Shown: positions 17,366 to 26,119 of the stretch, in pieces
Position numbering within the stretch: position 1 is the first letter of the stretch
Layout: every line of letters begins with the position of its first letter
Source of the DNA: Nocardia macrotermitis
GTDB lineage: Bacteria > Actinomycetota > Actinomycetes > Mycobacteriales > Mycobacteriaceae
Direction: 5' to 3'
Assembly (NCBI RefSeq): GCF_009604405.1
Contig: NZ_WEGK01000010.1
Coordinates: forward strand, 124,001-188,000
DNA length: 64,000 bases
Notes under the pieces: model-generated
What the model was told of the DNA's origin: nothing
The model's database searches: none
Seen by the model: only the letters and a program-made list of their open reading frames with translations
Position numbers and translations under genes: made by a program

Positions 17366-17389
17366 GATGGTGTAGCGGGCTACACCATC
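17366..17389. promoter_or_regulatory. GATGGTGTAG-CGGG-CTACACCATC palindrome before alcohol dehydrogenase
   Basis: A perfect 10-bp inverted repeat with a 4-bp spacer, about 89 bp before the leftward alcohol dehydrogenase start. The core GGTGTAGCGGGCTACACC recurs at 38561, and the flank ACGAGGGAGC also recurs. It probably binds the NarL-type response regulator encoded at 39.8 kb. Confidence 0.6.
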
Positions 17390-17428
17390 GCCCGTGTCGC
17401 GGACGGTTCCCGGTCGCGCGTCGCCGAT

Positions 17429-18247
17429 TCACACCAGCGCGACGCCGCCGTCCACCTGCAACACCTGACCGGTGACGAAAGCAGCCTGTTCCGACGCGAG
17501 ATAGACTGCGGCAGCGCCGATCTCGTCCGAATACGCCTGCTGACGCGGCAGCGCCGTCGGCCGCCCGATGGTGTGCAACTGCTCGGGCCGCTCACGCAAC
17601 GCCTTGCTGAACAACCCGGACTCCGGGTGATACCGGCTGCCCGCGCTGAACTCCTCCTGCGGATCCCGCGGCCGGGTGCCGTACGGCGCGACGGCGTTCA
17701 CCGTGATCCCTGTCTTCCCCAGTTCCAGCGCCAGCACCCGCGTGAACGAGTGCACCGCACCCTTCGCCGCGGAATACACCGCCAGCTGAGGATCGCCGAT
17801 GATCGCCGCCATCGATCCGATATTGACGATGCGCCCGCCACCCTGCTCGAGCATGTGCGGCAGCACCGCGTGCGTGCACAGCAGGGTGCTCAGCACGGTC
17901 ATATCGAGATCGGCGCGCCACTGCGCGGGCGTGGTGGAGACGAACGGCCCGAAATCGCCACTGCCGCCGACATTGTTGACCAGCACGTCGATCCGGCCGA
18001 ATCGGGCCAGCACCGCCTCGACCAACCCCGCGACCCGATCCTCGACGGTGACATCGGCGGCGTGCCACAGCGCCTCGGCCGCACCCTGTTCACGCGCGCG
18101 TTCGACCACCCGCGGGCCCGCCTGTTCGTCCCGGCCGACCACGACGACCCGCGCCCCCTCCGCCGCGAACGCGAGCGCGATACCGCGCCCGATATTGGCC
18201 GTCGCGCCCGTCACGACCACGACCTTGCCCGCCAGTCCGGTATCCAT
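17429..18247 (-). CDS. Short-chain dehydrogenase/reductase
   Basis: A 272-residue SDR. Cofactor motif TGATANIG is at 13-20, NNVGG marks the active-site region and the catalytic pair is in YSAAK. An insertion of about 25 residues near 195-225 (rich in P, R, E) lies where the substrate loop sits, which suggests a bulky substrate. GAGAGGATG precedes the ATG. It lies 38 nt downstream of another SDR gene and is likely co-transcribed with it. It may oxidise a ring or side-chain hydroxyl; the direction of reaction is unknown. Confidence 0.9.
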   Translation of the reverse strand: MDTGLAGKVVVVTGATANIGRGIALAFAAEGARVVVVGRDEQAGPRVVERAREQGAAEALWHAADVTVEDRVAGLVEAVLARFGRIDVLVNNVGGSGDFGPFVSTTPAQWRADLDMTVLSTLLCTHAVLPHMLEQGGGRIVNIGSMAAIIGDPQLAVYSAAKGAVHSFTRVLALELGKTGITVNAVAPYGTRPRDPQEEFSAGSRYHPESGLFSKALRERPEQLHTIGRPTALPRQQAYSDEIGAAAVYLASEQAAFVTGQVLQVDGGVALV

Positions 18248-18285
18248 CGATCATCCTCTCGCCCTGCGTGATTCGATACTTCGTC

Positions 18286-19038
18286 CTACATCAAGGAATA
18301 GCCGCCGTCGACCGTGATCGTGGCACCGGTGACGTATGCCGATCCGGGCCCCGCCAGGAACAGGTAGACGCCCGGCAGATCCGCGGACCGGCCCCAGCGG
18401 CCCAGCGCGGTGTGTCCGACGATGTCGTTCTCCCGCTCGGCGTCGCGATGCCAGTGCGCACCCATACCGGTGTCGAACCAGCCCAGGGCGACGGCGTTGA
18501 CGGTGATCGCCCGCGGCCCCAACTCCTGCGCGAGGGCCTGCACGAGCGCGTGACCACCGCTCTTGGACGCGGCGTACGCGGCCAGCCCGGCCCGCGGACG
18601 GCTCCCGATCACCGAACCGGTCACGATGATCCGCCCGCCCTCCCCCATCACCGCGGCCGCGGCGCGCGCACCGAGAAAGGCTCCGGTCAGATTGACGTCG
18701 ACGATATCCCGCCACACCTTCGGGTCGGTGCGCTCGACCGTCGAAACCTGCGGCGAGACACCGGCATTGGCGATCCAGACGTCGACCCCGCCGAAGCGTT
18801 CGGCCATCCGCTCGGTGACCGATTCGTTGAATCCCTCGGCGCGCACGTCACCCGGACACACCAGCGGCTCACCCGTCAGCGACCCCGCCACCTCGTGCAG
18901 CGCCTCGGCCGACCGCGCCACCAACCCGAGTTGCGCACCGGCCGCGTCGAACGCCGAGGCCAGGATGCGTCCCAACCCCCGGCCCGCCCCGGTGATGACC
19001 ACTCGCCGCCCGGTCAGGCCGCTGTTTCCGATATCCAT
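18286..19038 (-). CDS. Short-chain dehydrogenase/reductase
   Basis: A 250-residue FabG-like SDR with TGAGRGLG at 16-23, NAGVSPQVSTV and the catalytic YAASK. The C-terminus VTGATITVDGGYSLM is canonical. The ATG at 19038 is preferred to a GTG 15 nt upstream because GCGGAG is well spaced. It is the first gene of a two-SDR operon read away from pntAB. Two TetR-type boxes lie in the shared promoter region, one (GACCGGTCGGTAC) starting about 30 bp before this start. Confidence 0.9.
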   Translation of the reverse strand: MDIGNSGLTGRRVVITGAGRGLGRILASAFDAAGAQLGLVARSAEALHEVAGSLTGEPLVCPGDVRAEGFNESVTERMAERFGGVDVWIANAGVSPQVSTVERTDPKVWRDIVDVNLTGAFLGARAAAAVMGEGGRIIVTGSVIGSRPRAGLAAYAASKSGGHALVQALAQELGPRAITVNAVALGWFDTGMGAHWHRDAERENDIVGHTALGRWGRSADLPGVYLFLAGPGSAYVTGATITVDGGYSLM

Positions 19039-19112
19039 ATCCACACTCCGCACACATTCGATCCCTGGACCGGTCGGTACAGCACAGTGAAGCTAGCACA
19101 GACCGCCCATTG

Positions 19113-19135
19113 ATTGTACCGACCGATTGTTCTAA
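19113..19135. promoter_or_regulatory. TetR-type operator candidate, SDR/pntAB divergent region
   Basis: The core TTGTACCGACCGATTGTTC is the reverse complement of the site at 31267 over all 23 positions. A partial second site (ACCGGTCGGTAC) lies at 19070-19081. It sits between the SDR start (19038) and pntA (19306) and could control both. Confidence 0.6.
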
Positions 19136-19305
19136 AATTTGATTCCGGTCGAAGAGATACGCGACCCGTTCGCGGCCGGATGGATTCGCTTGCAGCAGTG
19201 CGTGTTCGACACGCACACGCCCCGGCAACGACGCCGGACGCGTCCCCGACGATGTGGTGCTGGGGGCGGATCGGGCCGCGTGCCGCCAACGCGAAGGAAG
19301 GCCAG

Positions 19306-20844
19306 ATGAGGATCGGAGTAGTCACCGAATCGGTGGCCGAAGAGACGCGGGTCGCCGCGACGCCCACTACGGTGGGCCAACTCGTGAAACTGGGATACGA
19401 CGTCGCGGTCGAATCCGGCGCAGGCCTGCGATCGGGGTTCTCCGACGAGGCGTATGCCGATCGCGGGGCGGCGGTGGTGCGGACGGAGGAGGCGTGGGAC
19501 GGCGATGTCGTCCTGAAGGTCCTGGCCCCGGCCGAGCACGAGATCCCGCTGCTGCACCACCAGGCCGTACTCGTCGGATTGCTCACTCCCGCACAGCAAC
19601 CCGCGCTGCTGGACACCCTCGCCGCACGCTGCGTGACCAGCCTGGCGATGGACGCGGTTCCCCGCATCTCCCGGGCGCAATCGCTGGACGTGCTGTCCTC
19701 GATGGCGAATATCGCGGGCTATCGCGCGGTGGTCGAGGCCGCGCACGAATTCGGACGTTTCTTCACCGGCCAGGTCACCGCCGCGGGCAAGGTGCCGCCC
19801 GCGAAGGTGCTGGTCGCGGGCGCGGGCGTGGCCGGGCTGGCCGCCATCGGGGCCGCGAGCCGGTTGGGTGCGATCGTGCGGGCCACCGATCCGCGGCCCG
19901 AGGTCGCCGAGCAGGTCGCGTCGGTCGGCGGGACGTATCTTCCGGTCGACGTGCAGGAGCGGATGGACTCCGCCGACGGCTACGCCAAGGCCACCAGCGA
20001 GGCGTACGACCGACGGGCTGCGGAAATCTACAGCGAGCAGTTGCGCGAGGTGGATATCGTCATCACCACCGCACTCGTGCCCGGACGGCCCGCCCCGCGC
20101 CTGATCACCGCCGCCGATATCGCCGCGATGCGGCCCGGCAGCATCGTGGTGGACATGGCCGCGGCGCAGGGCGGCAATGTCGAGGGGTCGGTGGCCGGGG
20201 AGAAGATCGTGACCGCCGCGGGCGTGACGATCATCGGGTATACCGACCTGGCCGGGAGGCTGCCCGCACAGGCTTCCCAGCTGTACGGCACCAATCTGGT
20301 CAATCTGATGAAGCTGCTGACTCCGGGGCAGGACGGGCGGCTGACGCTCGATCTCGAGGATCCCGTACAGCGCGGCATCACCGTCACCCACCACGGCGAA
20401 AAGCTTTGGCCGCCACCGCCGGTCGAGGTTTCGGCGGCTCCGCGCACCACGCCCGAGACTGCTGTTCCCGCGGCCGCGGCCGAGAAGACCTCCTGGCTCG
20501 GCACTCGTGGAAAGTACGCCCTCGGCGTGCTCGTCGCGCTGGTGCTGTTCGCCGCCGTCGCGACCGCGCCGAGTCCACTCCCCCAGCACATCACCGTGCT
20601 CACCCTCGCGATCGTGATCGGCTACTACGTCATCGGCAAGGTGCACCACGCCCTGCACACACCACTCATGTCGGTGACCAACGCGATCAGCGGCATCGTC
20701 GTGGTCGGCGCGATGCTGCAACTGTCCGCCGACGACACGGTCGTGCGGATTCTGGCATTCGCCGCCGTACTCGTGACCACCATCAACGTCTTCGGCGGAT
20801 TCGCCGTGACCCGCCGCATGCTCGGCATGTTCTCGAAGGACTGA
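19306..20844 (+). CDS. pntA: NAD(P) transhydrogenase alpha subunit
   Basis: A 512-residue PntA that couples hydride transfer between NAD(H) and NADP(H) to proton translocation. The N-terminal NAD-binding domain I is homologous to alanine dehydrogenase (start MRIGVVTESVAEETRVAATP; Rossmann segment VLVAGAGVAGLAAIGAAS). About four membrane segments occupy residues 400-512, so the soluble and membrane parts are in one chain, as in E. coli. The ATG at 19306 has GAAGGAAGG upstream. PntB follows after 7 nt. Placement inside a dehydrogenase-rich catabolic cluster, behind a shared operator, suggests it rebalances NADH made by the pathway into NADPH for reductive steps. Confidence 0.95.
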   Translation: MRIGVVTESVAEETRVAATPTTVGQLVKLGYDVAVESGAGLRSGFSDEAYADRGAAVVRTEEAWDGDVVLKVLAPAEHEIPLLHHQAVLVGLLTPAQQPALLDTLAARCVTSLAMDAVPRISRAQSLDVLSSMANIAGYRAVVEAAHEFGRFFTGQVTAAGKVPPAKVLVAGAGVAGLAAIGAASRLGAIVRATDPRPEVAEQVASVGGTYLPVDVQERMDSADGYAKATSEAYDRRAAEIYSEQLREVDIVITTALVPGRPAPRLITAADIAAMRPGSIVVDMAAAQGGNVEGSVAGEKIVTAAGVTIIGYTDLAGRLPAQASQLYGTNLVNLMKLLTPGQDGRLTLDLEDPVQRGITVTHHGEKLWPPPPVEVSAAPRTTPETAVPAAAAEKTSWLGTRGKYALGVLVALVLFAAVATAPSPLPQHITVLTLAIVIGYYVIGKVHHALHTPLMSVTNAISGIVVVGAMLQLSADDTVVRILAFAAVLVTTINVFGGFAVTRRMLGMFSKD

Positions 20845-20851
20845 TCGGCCC

Positions 20852-22252
20852 ATGACCATCTCCGGCGCGGCCACCGCCGCGTACATCATCGCCGCCCTGC
20901 TGTTCATCGCGAGCCTGGCGGGGCTGTCCCGGCACGAAACAGCCCGTCGTGGAACGAGTTTCGGCATCACGGGCATGATCGTCGCGCTCGCGGCCACACT
21001 CGTGCTGATCGTGCACGCCTCCGATCTGCTGGCCGTCGCGCTGTTCGTGGTCGCCGTGGCGCTCGGCGCGCTCACCGGGCTGACCCGGGCCGCCCGCGTC
21101 GAGATGACCGGGATGCCGCAGCTCATCGCGCTGCTGCACAGTTTCGTCGGGCTCGGCGCGGTCCTGGTGGGCTGGAACGGATATCTCGGACACGGCCGGG
21201 TGCCCGCGAACCTGCTGGGCATCCACCACGCGGAGGTGTTCGTCGGCGTCTTCATCGGGGCAGTCACCGTCACCGGGTCGCTGGTGGCCTTCCTCAAGCT
21301 GTCCGCGCGGATCGGATCCGCGCCATTGATGTTGCCGGGCAAGAACATTCTGAATATCGGCGCACTGGTCGTATTCGTCGCCTCGACCGCCTGGTTCGTC
21401 GCCACACCGAATATCGGCCTGTTGATCGCGGTGACCGTGCTGGCGCTCGCACTGGGCTGGCACCTGGTCGCCTCCATCGGCGGTGGCGACATGCCCGTGG
21501 TCGTCTCCATGCTCAACAGCTATTCCGGTTGGGCCGCAGCGGCTTCCGGCTTCCTGCTCGACAACGACCTGCTCATCGTCACCGGAGCGCTCGTCGGCTC
21601 CTCGGGCGCATACCTGTCCTACATCATGTGCACCGCGATGAACCGCTCGTTCCTGTCGGTGATCGCCGGAGGCTTCGGCATCGAGGCGAGCACGGGATCC
21701 GACACCGAATACGGCGACTACCACGAGACCACCGCGGCCGAAACCGCCGAACTCCTGGACAGCGCGTCTTCGGTGGTCATCGTGCCCGGTTACGGCATGG
21801 CCGTGGCCCAGGCGCAGTATCCGGTCGCCGAATTGGTGCAGGTCCTGCGCGGCCGCGGAATCCAAGTCCGCTTCGGCATCCACCCGGTCGCCGGACGCCT
21901 CCCCGGCCACATGAACGTCCTACTCGCCGAGGCCAAGGTCCCCTACGACATCGTCCTGGAAATGGACGAGATCAACGACGACTTCCTCACCACCACAGCG
22001 GTTCTCGTCATCGGCGCCAACGACACCGTCAATCCCGCCGCCCGCGAACCCGGCAGCCCCATCGCCGGAATGCCCGTCCTGCACGTCTGGGAAGCCGACA
22101 ACGTCATCGTCTTCAAACGCTCCATGGCCGCCGGCTACGCGGGCCTACAGAACCCCTTGTTCTTCCGCGACAACACCCGAATGCTCTTCGGCGACGCCAA
22201 GGACCGCGTCCAGGACATCGTCCACGCCCTGAACCGCGAACCCGTGCACTGA
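20852..22252 (+). CDS. pntB: NAD(P) transhydrogenase beta subunit
   Basis: A 466-residue PntB. The N-terminal 250 residues hold eight or nine membrane segments that form the proton channel with PntA. The C-terminal NADP-binding domain III contains VVIVPGYGMAVAQAQYPVAEL and VLVIGANDTVNPAA, both diagnostic. It acts in the cytoplasmic membrane with PntA, which ends 7 nt before. A perfect 14-bp hairpin follows 17 nt after the stop and ends the operon. Confidence 0.95.
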   Translation: MTISGAATAAYIIAALLFIASLAGLSRHETARRGTSFGITGMIVALAATLVLIVHASDLLAVALFVVAVALGALTGLTRAARVEMTGMPQLIALLHSFVGLGAVLVGWNGYLGHGRVPANLLGIHHAEVFVGVFIGAVTVTGSLVAFLKLSARIGSAPLMLPGKNILNIGALVVFVASTAWFVATPNIGLLIAVTVLALALGWHLVASIGGGDMPVVVSMLNSYSGWAAAASGFLLDNDLLIVTGALVGSSGAYLSYIMCTAMNRSFLSVIAGGFGIEASTGSDTEYGDYHETTAAETAELLDSASSVVIVPGYGMAVAQAQYPVAELVQVLRGRGIQVRFGIHPVAGRLPGHMNVLLAEAKVPYDIVLEMDEINDDFLTTTAVLVIGANDTVNPAAREPGSPIAGMPVLHVWEADNVIVFKRSMAAGYAGLQNPLFFRDNTRMLFGDAKDRVQDIVHALNREPVH

Positions 22253-22269
22253 ACTCGTCGCACAGTCGT

Positions 22270-22301
22270 GCGGGGCGGATTTCCTCGGAAATCCGCCCCG
22301 C
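22270..22301. terminator. Hairpin terminator between convergent pntB and SDR genes
   Basis: GCGGGGCGGATTTC and GAAATCCGCCCCGC form a perfect 14-bp stem with a CTCG loop. No T-run follows on the plus strand, as is common in high-GC actinobacteria. It can act in both directions. Confidence 0.75.
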
Positions 22302-22360
22302 GGTCGCTTGCCGTGCTTCGTCAGTGTTCGTGCGATTCCAGCGGAAACCGCTGTCGGGTG

Positions 22361-23098
22361 TCAGATCAGGTAGCGGCCGCCGTTGACGCTCAACGTCGTT
22401 CCGGTGACGTAGCCGGCCTCCTCGGAGGCGAGATACGCGACCGCGTGGGCGATATCTTCCGGGCTGCCGGCGCGTTGCATCGGCATCGATGCCGCGACCG
22501 CGCCGACGTTGACCGTGGCGCGCGTCAGCGGGGTGTCGATGAAACCCGGGGGGACGTGGTTCACGGTGATGCCCTTGGTGGCGAATTCCATTGCCAGAGC
22601 GCGGGTCAGGCCGATCACGCCGCCCTTGGAGGCAGCATAGTGGGCCATACCGGGGGCGCCGGTCTGCGCGGAGGACGAGGAGATGTTGATGATTCGGCCC
22701 CAGCCCTCGGCGAGCATGTCGGATACGAACTCACGGGTGACCAGGAACGGGCCCTTGAGGTTGATCCGGATCATGCGGTCCCAGGCGTCCTCGCTCATGA
22801 TCGGAAACGGTTCCGCCGCATTGATTCCCGCGTTGTTGACCAGAATCGTGACGGGGCCGAGTTCGTTCTGGGTCAGCGAGGCGGCGTCGGCGACGGCGTC
22901 GAGATCCGCGGCATCGCCGACCACGGCCACCGCGGTGCCGCCCGCGGCCTCGATGGCAGCCACCGTCTTCTCCGCGCCCTCGGCGTCCAGGTCCCAGACC
23001 GCGACCGCGGCGCCCTTCTCCGCGAGCACGGTCGCGATCGCGGCCCCGATACCGCGGCCGCCGCCGGTGACGACGGCATTCCTGCCTCGTAGTGTCAT
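22361..23098 (-). CDS. Short-chain dehydrogenase/reductase (FabG-like)
   Basis: A 245-residue SDR with TGGGRGIG near 11-18, NNAGINAAEPF, the catalytic YAASK and the typical end VTGTTLSVNGGRYLI. FabG-like enzymes act on 3-hydroxyacyl or alicyclic hydroxyl groups with NAD(P). It is convergent with pntB and has its own TetR-type box 58-80 bp before its start, so it is probably a separate transcription unit from the SnoaL-like genes upstream. Confidence 0.9.
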   Translation of the reverse strand: MTLRGRNAVVTGGGRGIGAAIATVLAEKGAAVAVWDLDAEGAEKTVAAIEAAGGTAVAVVGDAADLDAVADAASLTQNELGPVTILVNNAGINAAEPFPIMSEDAWDRMIRINLKGPFLVTREFVSDMLAEGWGRIINISSSSAQTGAPGMAHYAASKGGVIGLTRALAMEFATKGITVNHVPPGFIDTPLTRATVNVGAVAASMPMQRAGSPEDIAHAVAYLASEEAGYVTGTTLSVNGGRYLI

Positions 23099-23155
23099 GT
23101 GATCACTCCTTCTCGACGACCGTCGACGGATCGCGGCGGCTGAGCGGTCTCAATT

Positions 23156-23178
23156 TTAGAACAACCGGTCGATACAAT
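23156..23178. promoter_or_regulatory. TetR-type operator candidate before SDR gene
   Basis: TTAGAACAACCGGTCGATAC begins a 23-bp site that differs from the 31267 site at only two positions. It lies 58-80 bp before the SDR start. Confidence 0.6.
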
Positions 23179-23321
23179 CAACGATGAATGTGCCGCTACG
23201 CCCGTGTTCGTCGCGGATATTCGAAAGTGGCCTCGCCGGAACGGATTCCGTCGAGGCCACCGCCGGGCACGCTGGTCGGCCCGACCGTCGGAGCGACGCG
23301 TTCACATCGCGCGGGACGGGT

Positions 23322-23720
23322 TCACATCGTGAGGGACAGCTTGCGGCTGCGGAACAGCCAGGCATCCCCGTCGCGGACCAGCACGTCCTCGTAACGCCCG
23401 AGAAGCTGTACGGCCCAACCGTTCTCGCCGCGCAGCAGGAAGACCAGATCGCTGGTGGCCGCCGCCTCGCCGGCGGTCCAGGATGTGATCACGATATTGC
23501 CGACCAGATGCCGCTGCGGTGCGGTCGGGACCATTCCGGCGTAGACCTCCTGTAGTGCGTCGTGGCCCTGGAAGGTGCCTACGCCGTCGATCTCGGAGGT
23601 GGCCTCGGCACCGAACGTGGCGACGATGTCGTCGGTGCGGCCGGTGTCCAGCGCCTGGGTGTACATGGCGATCGCGGTCTGGACGCCGTACACGACGTCG
23701 GCGTGGGTGATTTCGCTCAT
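23322..23720 (-). CDS. SnoaL/NTF2-like protein
   Basis: A 132-residue cone-fold (NTF2-like) protein. The pattern is an N-terminal helix pair (YGVQTAIAMYTQALD), VATFGAEATSEIDGVGTFQG, then strands ending WLFRSRKLSLTM. Proteins of this fold include ring isomerases, dehydratases and small hydroxylase subunits; no catalytic residues can be assigned with confidence. AGGAGA precedes the ATG at 23720. It lies 22 nt after a homologue, so the pair arose by tandem duplication and may form a heterodimer. Confidence 0.8.
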   Translation of the reverse strand: MSEITHADVVYGVQTAIAMYTQALDTGRTDDIVATFGAEATSEIDGVGTFQGHDALQEVYAGMVPTAPQRHLVGNIVITSWTAGEAAATSDLVFLLRGENGWAVQLLGRYEDVLVRDGDAWLFRSRKLSLTM

Positions 23721-23742
23721 TGTTGTTCTCCTGGAACGGATC

Positions 23743-24147
23743 TTACGTTTCGAATGTGGTCTTGCGGTGCCGGAATCGCCAGCCGCCGTCCTGTCGGCGC
23801 AGGGTGTCCACGTAATGGCCGACGAGTTGCACGCCCCAGCCGTTCTCGCCGCGCACGAACAGCGCGGCATCGCTTTCGGCGGTGGCCTCGTCCGCGCTCC
23901 ACGAGGTGAGGACGGTGTTGGCGAGCAGGTGCCGCGTCGGCGTGGTGATCTGCGCGGAGAAGCCCTCGAACGCCTCCCGGATCGCCGCCCGCCCCTCGAA
24001 CGCGGGCACGCCGGGCATCTCGAGCACCGCGTCGGCGGTGTACTGCGCCGCCACGTCGTCGATGCGCCCCGCGTCCTGCGCCTGGGTGTGCGCGCCGATG
24101 GTGGCGCGCACACCGGCCGCGACCTCGGCCGCCGTTGGTTCGCTCAT
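23743..24147 (-). CDS. SnoaL/NTF2-like protein, paralogue of the next gene
   Basis: A 134-residue NTF2-fold protein. It shares with its neighbour GENGWxVQL followed by a GxYxDxL strand, the MSExTxADV-type start and the RHLxxNxVxTSW stretch. It is the first gene of the leftward pair and faces the cyclase-family gene across 102 bp containing a TetR-type box. As for the neighbour, function could be isomerisation or dehydration of a cyclic intermediate; this is inference from fold only. Confidence 0.8.
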   Translation of the reverse strand: MSEPTAAEVAAGVRATIGAHTQAQDAGRIDDVAAQYTADAVLEMPGVPAFEGRAAIREAFEGFSAQITTPTRHLLANTVLTSWSADEATAESDAALFVRGENGWGVQLVGHYVDTLRRQDGGWRFRHRKTTFET

Positions 24148-24171
24148 GGATTTCTCCTGATTAGTTCATTT

Positions 24172-24191
24172 CATTGACCGATCGGTACAAT
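24172..24191. promoter_or_regulatory. TetR-type operator candidate between SnoaL-like and cyclase genes
   Basis: CATTGACCGATCGGTACAAT contains the perfect 10-bp palindrome ACCGATCGGT and shares TCGGTACAAT with the 31267 site. It lies between the divergent starts at 24147 and 24250. Confidence 0.55.
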
Positions 24192-24249
24192 GCAAAATAG
24201 CATGGGGACCGCAGTCGACGCGGACTGTTTGGACAGAAGGAGACCAGCC

Positions 24250-25287
24250 GTGACGAAGCGATGGAAGCAACGGCCGCCGGGCTCGACCTGGGGCGACTGG
24301 GGCGAGGACGACCAGCTGGGCCGAATCAACCTGCTGACCCCGGAGAAGGTGCGCCAGGGCGTACGCGAGGTCGAGCACGGGATCAGCTTCAGCCTGAGCC
24401 TGCCCCTGGACTATCCGGGCGGCAGCGCCATGAACCAGCGGCGCTACCCGCCGATCCTGCGGCCCACCGAGGATCTTGAACACAACCAGGACACGTTCTA
24501 CAACGTCATCGCCAAGGACAAGATCGATCCCACGTTCATCGATCTGTGGAGCGATGACATGGTGACGCTGTGGTTGCAGTACTCGACGCAGTGGGACGGG
24601 CTGGCGCATCAGGGCGCACTGTTCGACGCGGACGGTGACGGCGTCGCGGAACCGGTGTACTACAACGGATTCCGGGCCGGTGTGGAGATCGTGGGCCCGC
24701 AGGAAGATGCCAAGGGCGACGGCAGCGGCAGCACCGCGTACGCCCAGAACCTGGGTCTCGAGCACATGGCCGCGCACGGCGTGCAGGGGCGCGGTGTGCT
24801 CGTGGACGTCTCCTGTCTGGGCAAGGACTGGCAGCCGGTGAACCTGAAGATGTTGCAGGGCTTCATGAATGAGCAGAACGTCGTGGTGGAGCCGGGCGAT
24901 ATGCTCATCTTCCACACCGGCTTCTGCGATCAGATCATGGCCTGGGAGAAGAATCCGGGACCGGAGATCCAGGCCATGTTCCCCTATATGGACGCCGAGG
25001 ACGAATCGCTGTTGCAGTGGATCGACGAGTCGCAGATCTCCGCGCTCATCTCGGACAACTACGCCGTGGAGGGCTGGCCCGGCCCCGACGAGGAGCCGCA
25101 CACACTGCTGCCGATCCACAATCTGTGCCTGTTCCGGCTCGGCGTTCCGCTCGGTGAGCTCTGGTACACCTCGGAACTGGCGAGCTGGCTGCGCGAGCAC
25201 AACCGCAGCCGGTTCCTGCTCACCGCGCCGCCGCTGCGCCTGCCCGGGACGATGGGCAGTCCGCTCACGCCGGTCGCGACGGTGTGA
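24250..25287 (+). CDS. Cyclase-family (PF04199-type) metal-dependent hydrolase
   Basis: A 345-residue protein of the cyclase/kynurenine-formamidase family. The family metal motif region is present as TQWDGLAHQGALFD near residue 118, with further conserved blocks VLVDVSCLGKDWQPVN and LIFHTGFCDQIM. Members hydrolyse amides, lactones or cyclic ketone-derived bonds with Zn or Mn. The GTG at 24250 is chosen because AAGGAG lies 8 nt upstream; the earlier ATG lacks a site and adds non-family residues. A strong hairpin follows, separating it from the TetR gene. It could open a ring in the pathway. Confidence 0.82.
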   Translation: MTKRWKQRPPGSTWGDWGEDDQLGRINLLTPEKVRQGVREVEHGISFSLSLPLDYPGGSAMNQRRYPPILRPTEDLEHNQDTFYNVIAKDKIDPTFIDLWSDDMVTLWLQYSTQWDGLAHQGALFDADGDGVAEPVYYNGFRAGVEIVGPQEDAKGDGSGSTAYAQNLGLEHMAAHGVQGRGVLVDVSCLGKDWQPVNLKMLQGFMNEQNVVVEPGDMLIFHTGFCDQIMAWEKNPGPEIQAMFPYMDAEDESLLQWIDESQISALISDNYAVEGWPGPDEEPHTLLPIHNLCLFRLGVPLGELWYTSELASWLREHNRSRFLLTAPPLRLPGTMGSPLTPVATV

Positions 25288-25313
25288 GCGCTGGTACGAG
25301 GGTCGGGTGAGGG

Positions 25314-25352
25314 CCGTTCGGGGTGCGCTGGGTGTCGCCGCACCCCGAACGG
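25314..25352 (+). terminator. Hairpin between cyclase-family and TetR genes
   Basis: CCGTTCGGGGTGCG and CGCACCCCGAACGG form a perfect 14-bp stem with an 11-nt loop, 26 nt after the hydrolase stop. It is a likely terminator or attenuator before the TetR gene. Confidence 0.65.
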
Positions 25353-25373
25353 GATGACGAGGGGAACGGGATC

Positions 25374-26066
25374 ATGTCGGCAACGCGAACCGAGCGCGGC
25401 AAGACCGCACGCTACTACCGCAAGCGCGAACAGGTGGTGAACGTCGCGGTCGAGCTGTTCTCCCGAAACGGTTACGCCAGTACGGGAGTCGCGGATATCG
25501 GCGAGGCCGCCGGGCTCGCGCGCGGCGCGCTCTACTACTACATCGGTTCCAAGGAGGCGCTGCTCGCGGAGATCCACGATCTGGTGATGGATCCGCTGCT
25601 GGCCGAGGCGTCCGCGATCGTGCACGCGGACATGGGTTTTCAGGTCCGGCTGCGGTTGCTCTCGGAATCGCTGCTACGCCAGATCGTGCACCGGCAGGAC
25701 CACGTCCGGGTATTCCTGCACGAATACCGCCAGCTGCGCGGCGAGTACCGGATCCGGTTCCGGGTCAAGCGCAGATGTTTCGAATCGGAGATCCTGTCGG
25801 TGCTGGCCGACGGCGAACGTGCAGGCGCACTACGCATTCGGGATCTGGAGCTGGCAATGCTCACCTTCCTGAACCTGCACAACTACACCTATCAGTGGCT
25901 CGATCGCCGCAAGGGTCTGACGGTCGCCGAACTCGCCGCCTTCTACTGCGAGCTGTTCCTGAACGGAATCCTCGCCGAACCGGTCGATCGGGATGCGTTC
26001 GAGGTCGAATTGGCGCACGGGCGGTCGATTCTCGCGGCACGGACGGCCGAGCGCCCTGAGCGCTGA
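25374..26066 (+). CDS. TetR-family transcriptional regulator
   Basis: A 230-residue TetR repressor. The helix-turn-helix lies at about residues 20-66 (VADIGEAAGLARGALYYYIG). The ligand domain includes HEYRQLRGEYR and FLNLHNYTYQWL. Both stretches are shared with the TetR at 33.8-34.5 kb (HDYRQLTGKNR, FLNLHNHTYQWV), so the two are paralogues and may read similar operators. The ATG at 25374 has GAGGGGAAC upstream. It is convergent with the enoyl-CoA hydratase gene. No copy of the recurrent box lies right before this gene. Confidence 0.9.
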   Translation: MSATRTERGKTARYYRKREQVVNVAVELFSRNGYASTGVADIGEAAGLARGALYYYIGSKEALLAEIHDLVMDPLLAEASAIVHADMGFQVRLRLLSESLLRQIVHRQDHVRVFLHEYRQLRGEYRIRFRVKRRCFESEILSVLADGERAGALRIRDLELAMLTFLNLHNYTYQWLDRRKGLTVAELAAFYCELFLNGILAEPVDRDAFEVELAHGRSILAARTAERPER

Positions 26067-26119
26067 CCGCGGCCGTCGGGCTCTCGCCGGTCGGGCTGCG
26101 ACAGCGCAGGTCAACGACC

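Noticed and set aside
19132..21516. Minus-strand open frame of 794 codons opposite pntAB
   Set aside because: Antisense shadow; pntA and pntB are unambiguous.
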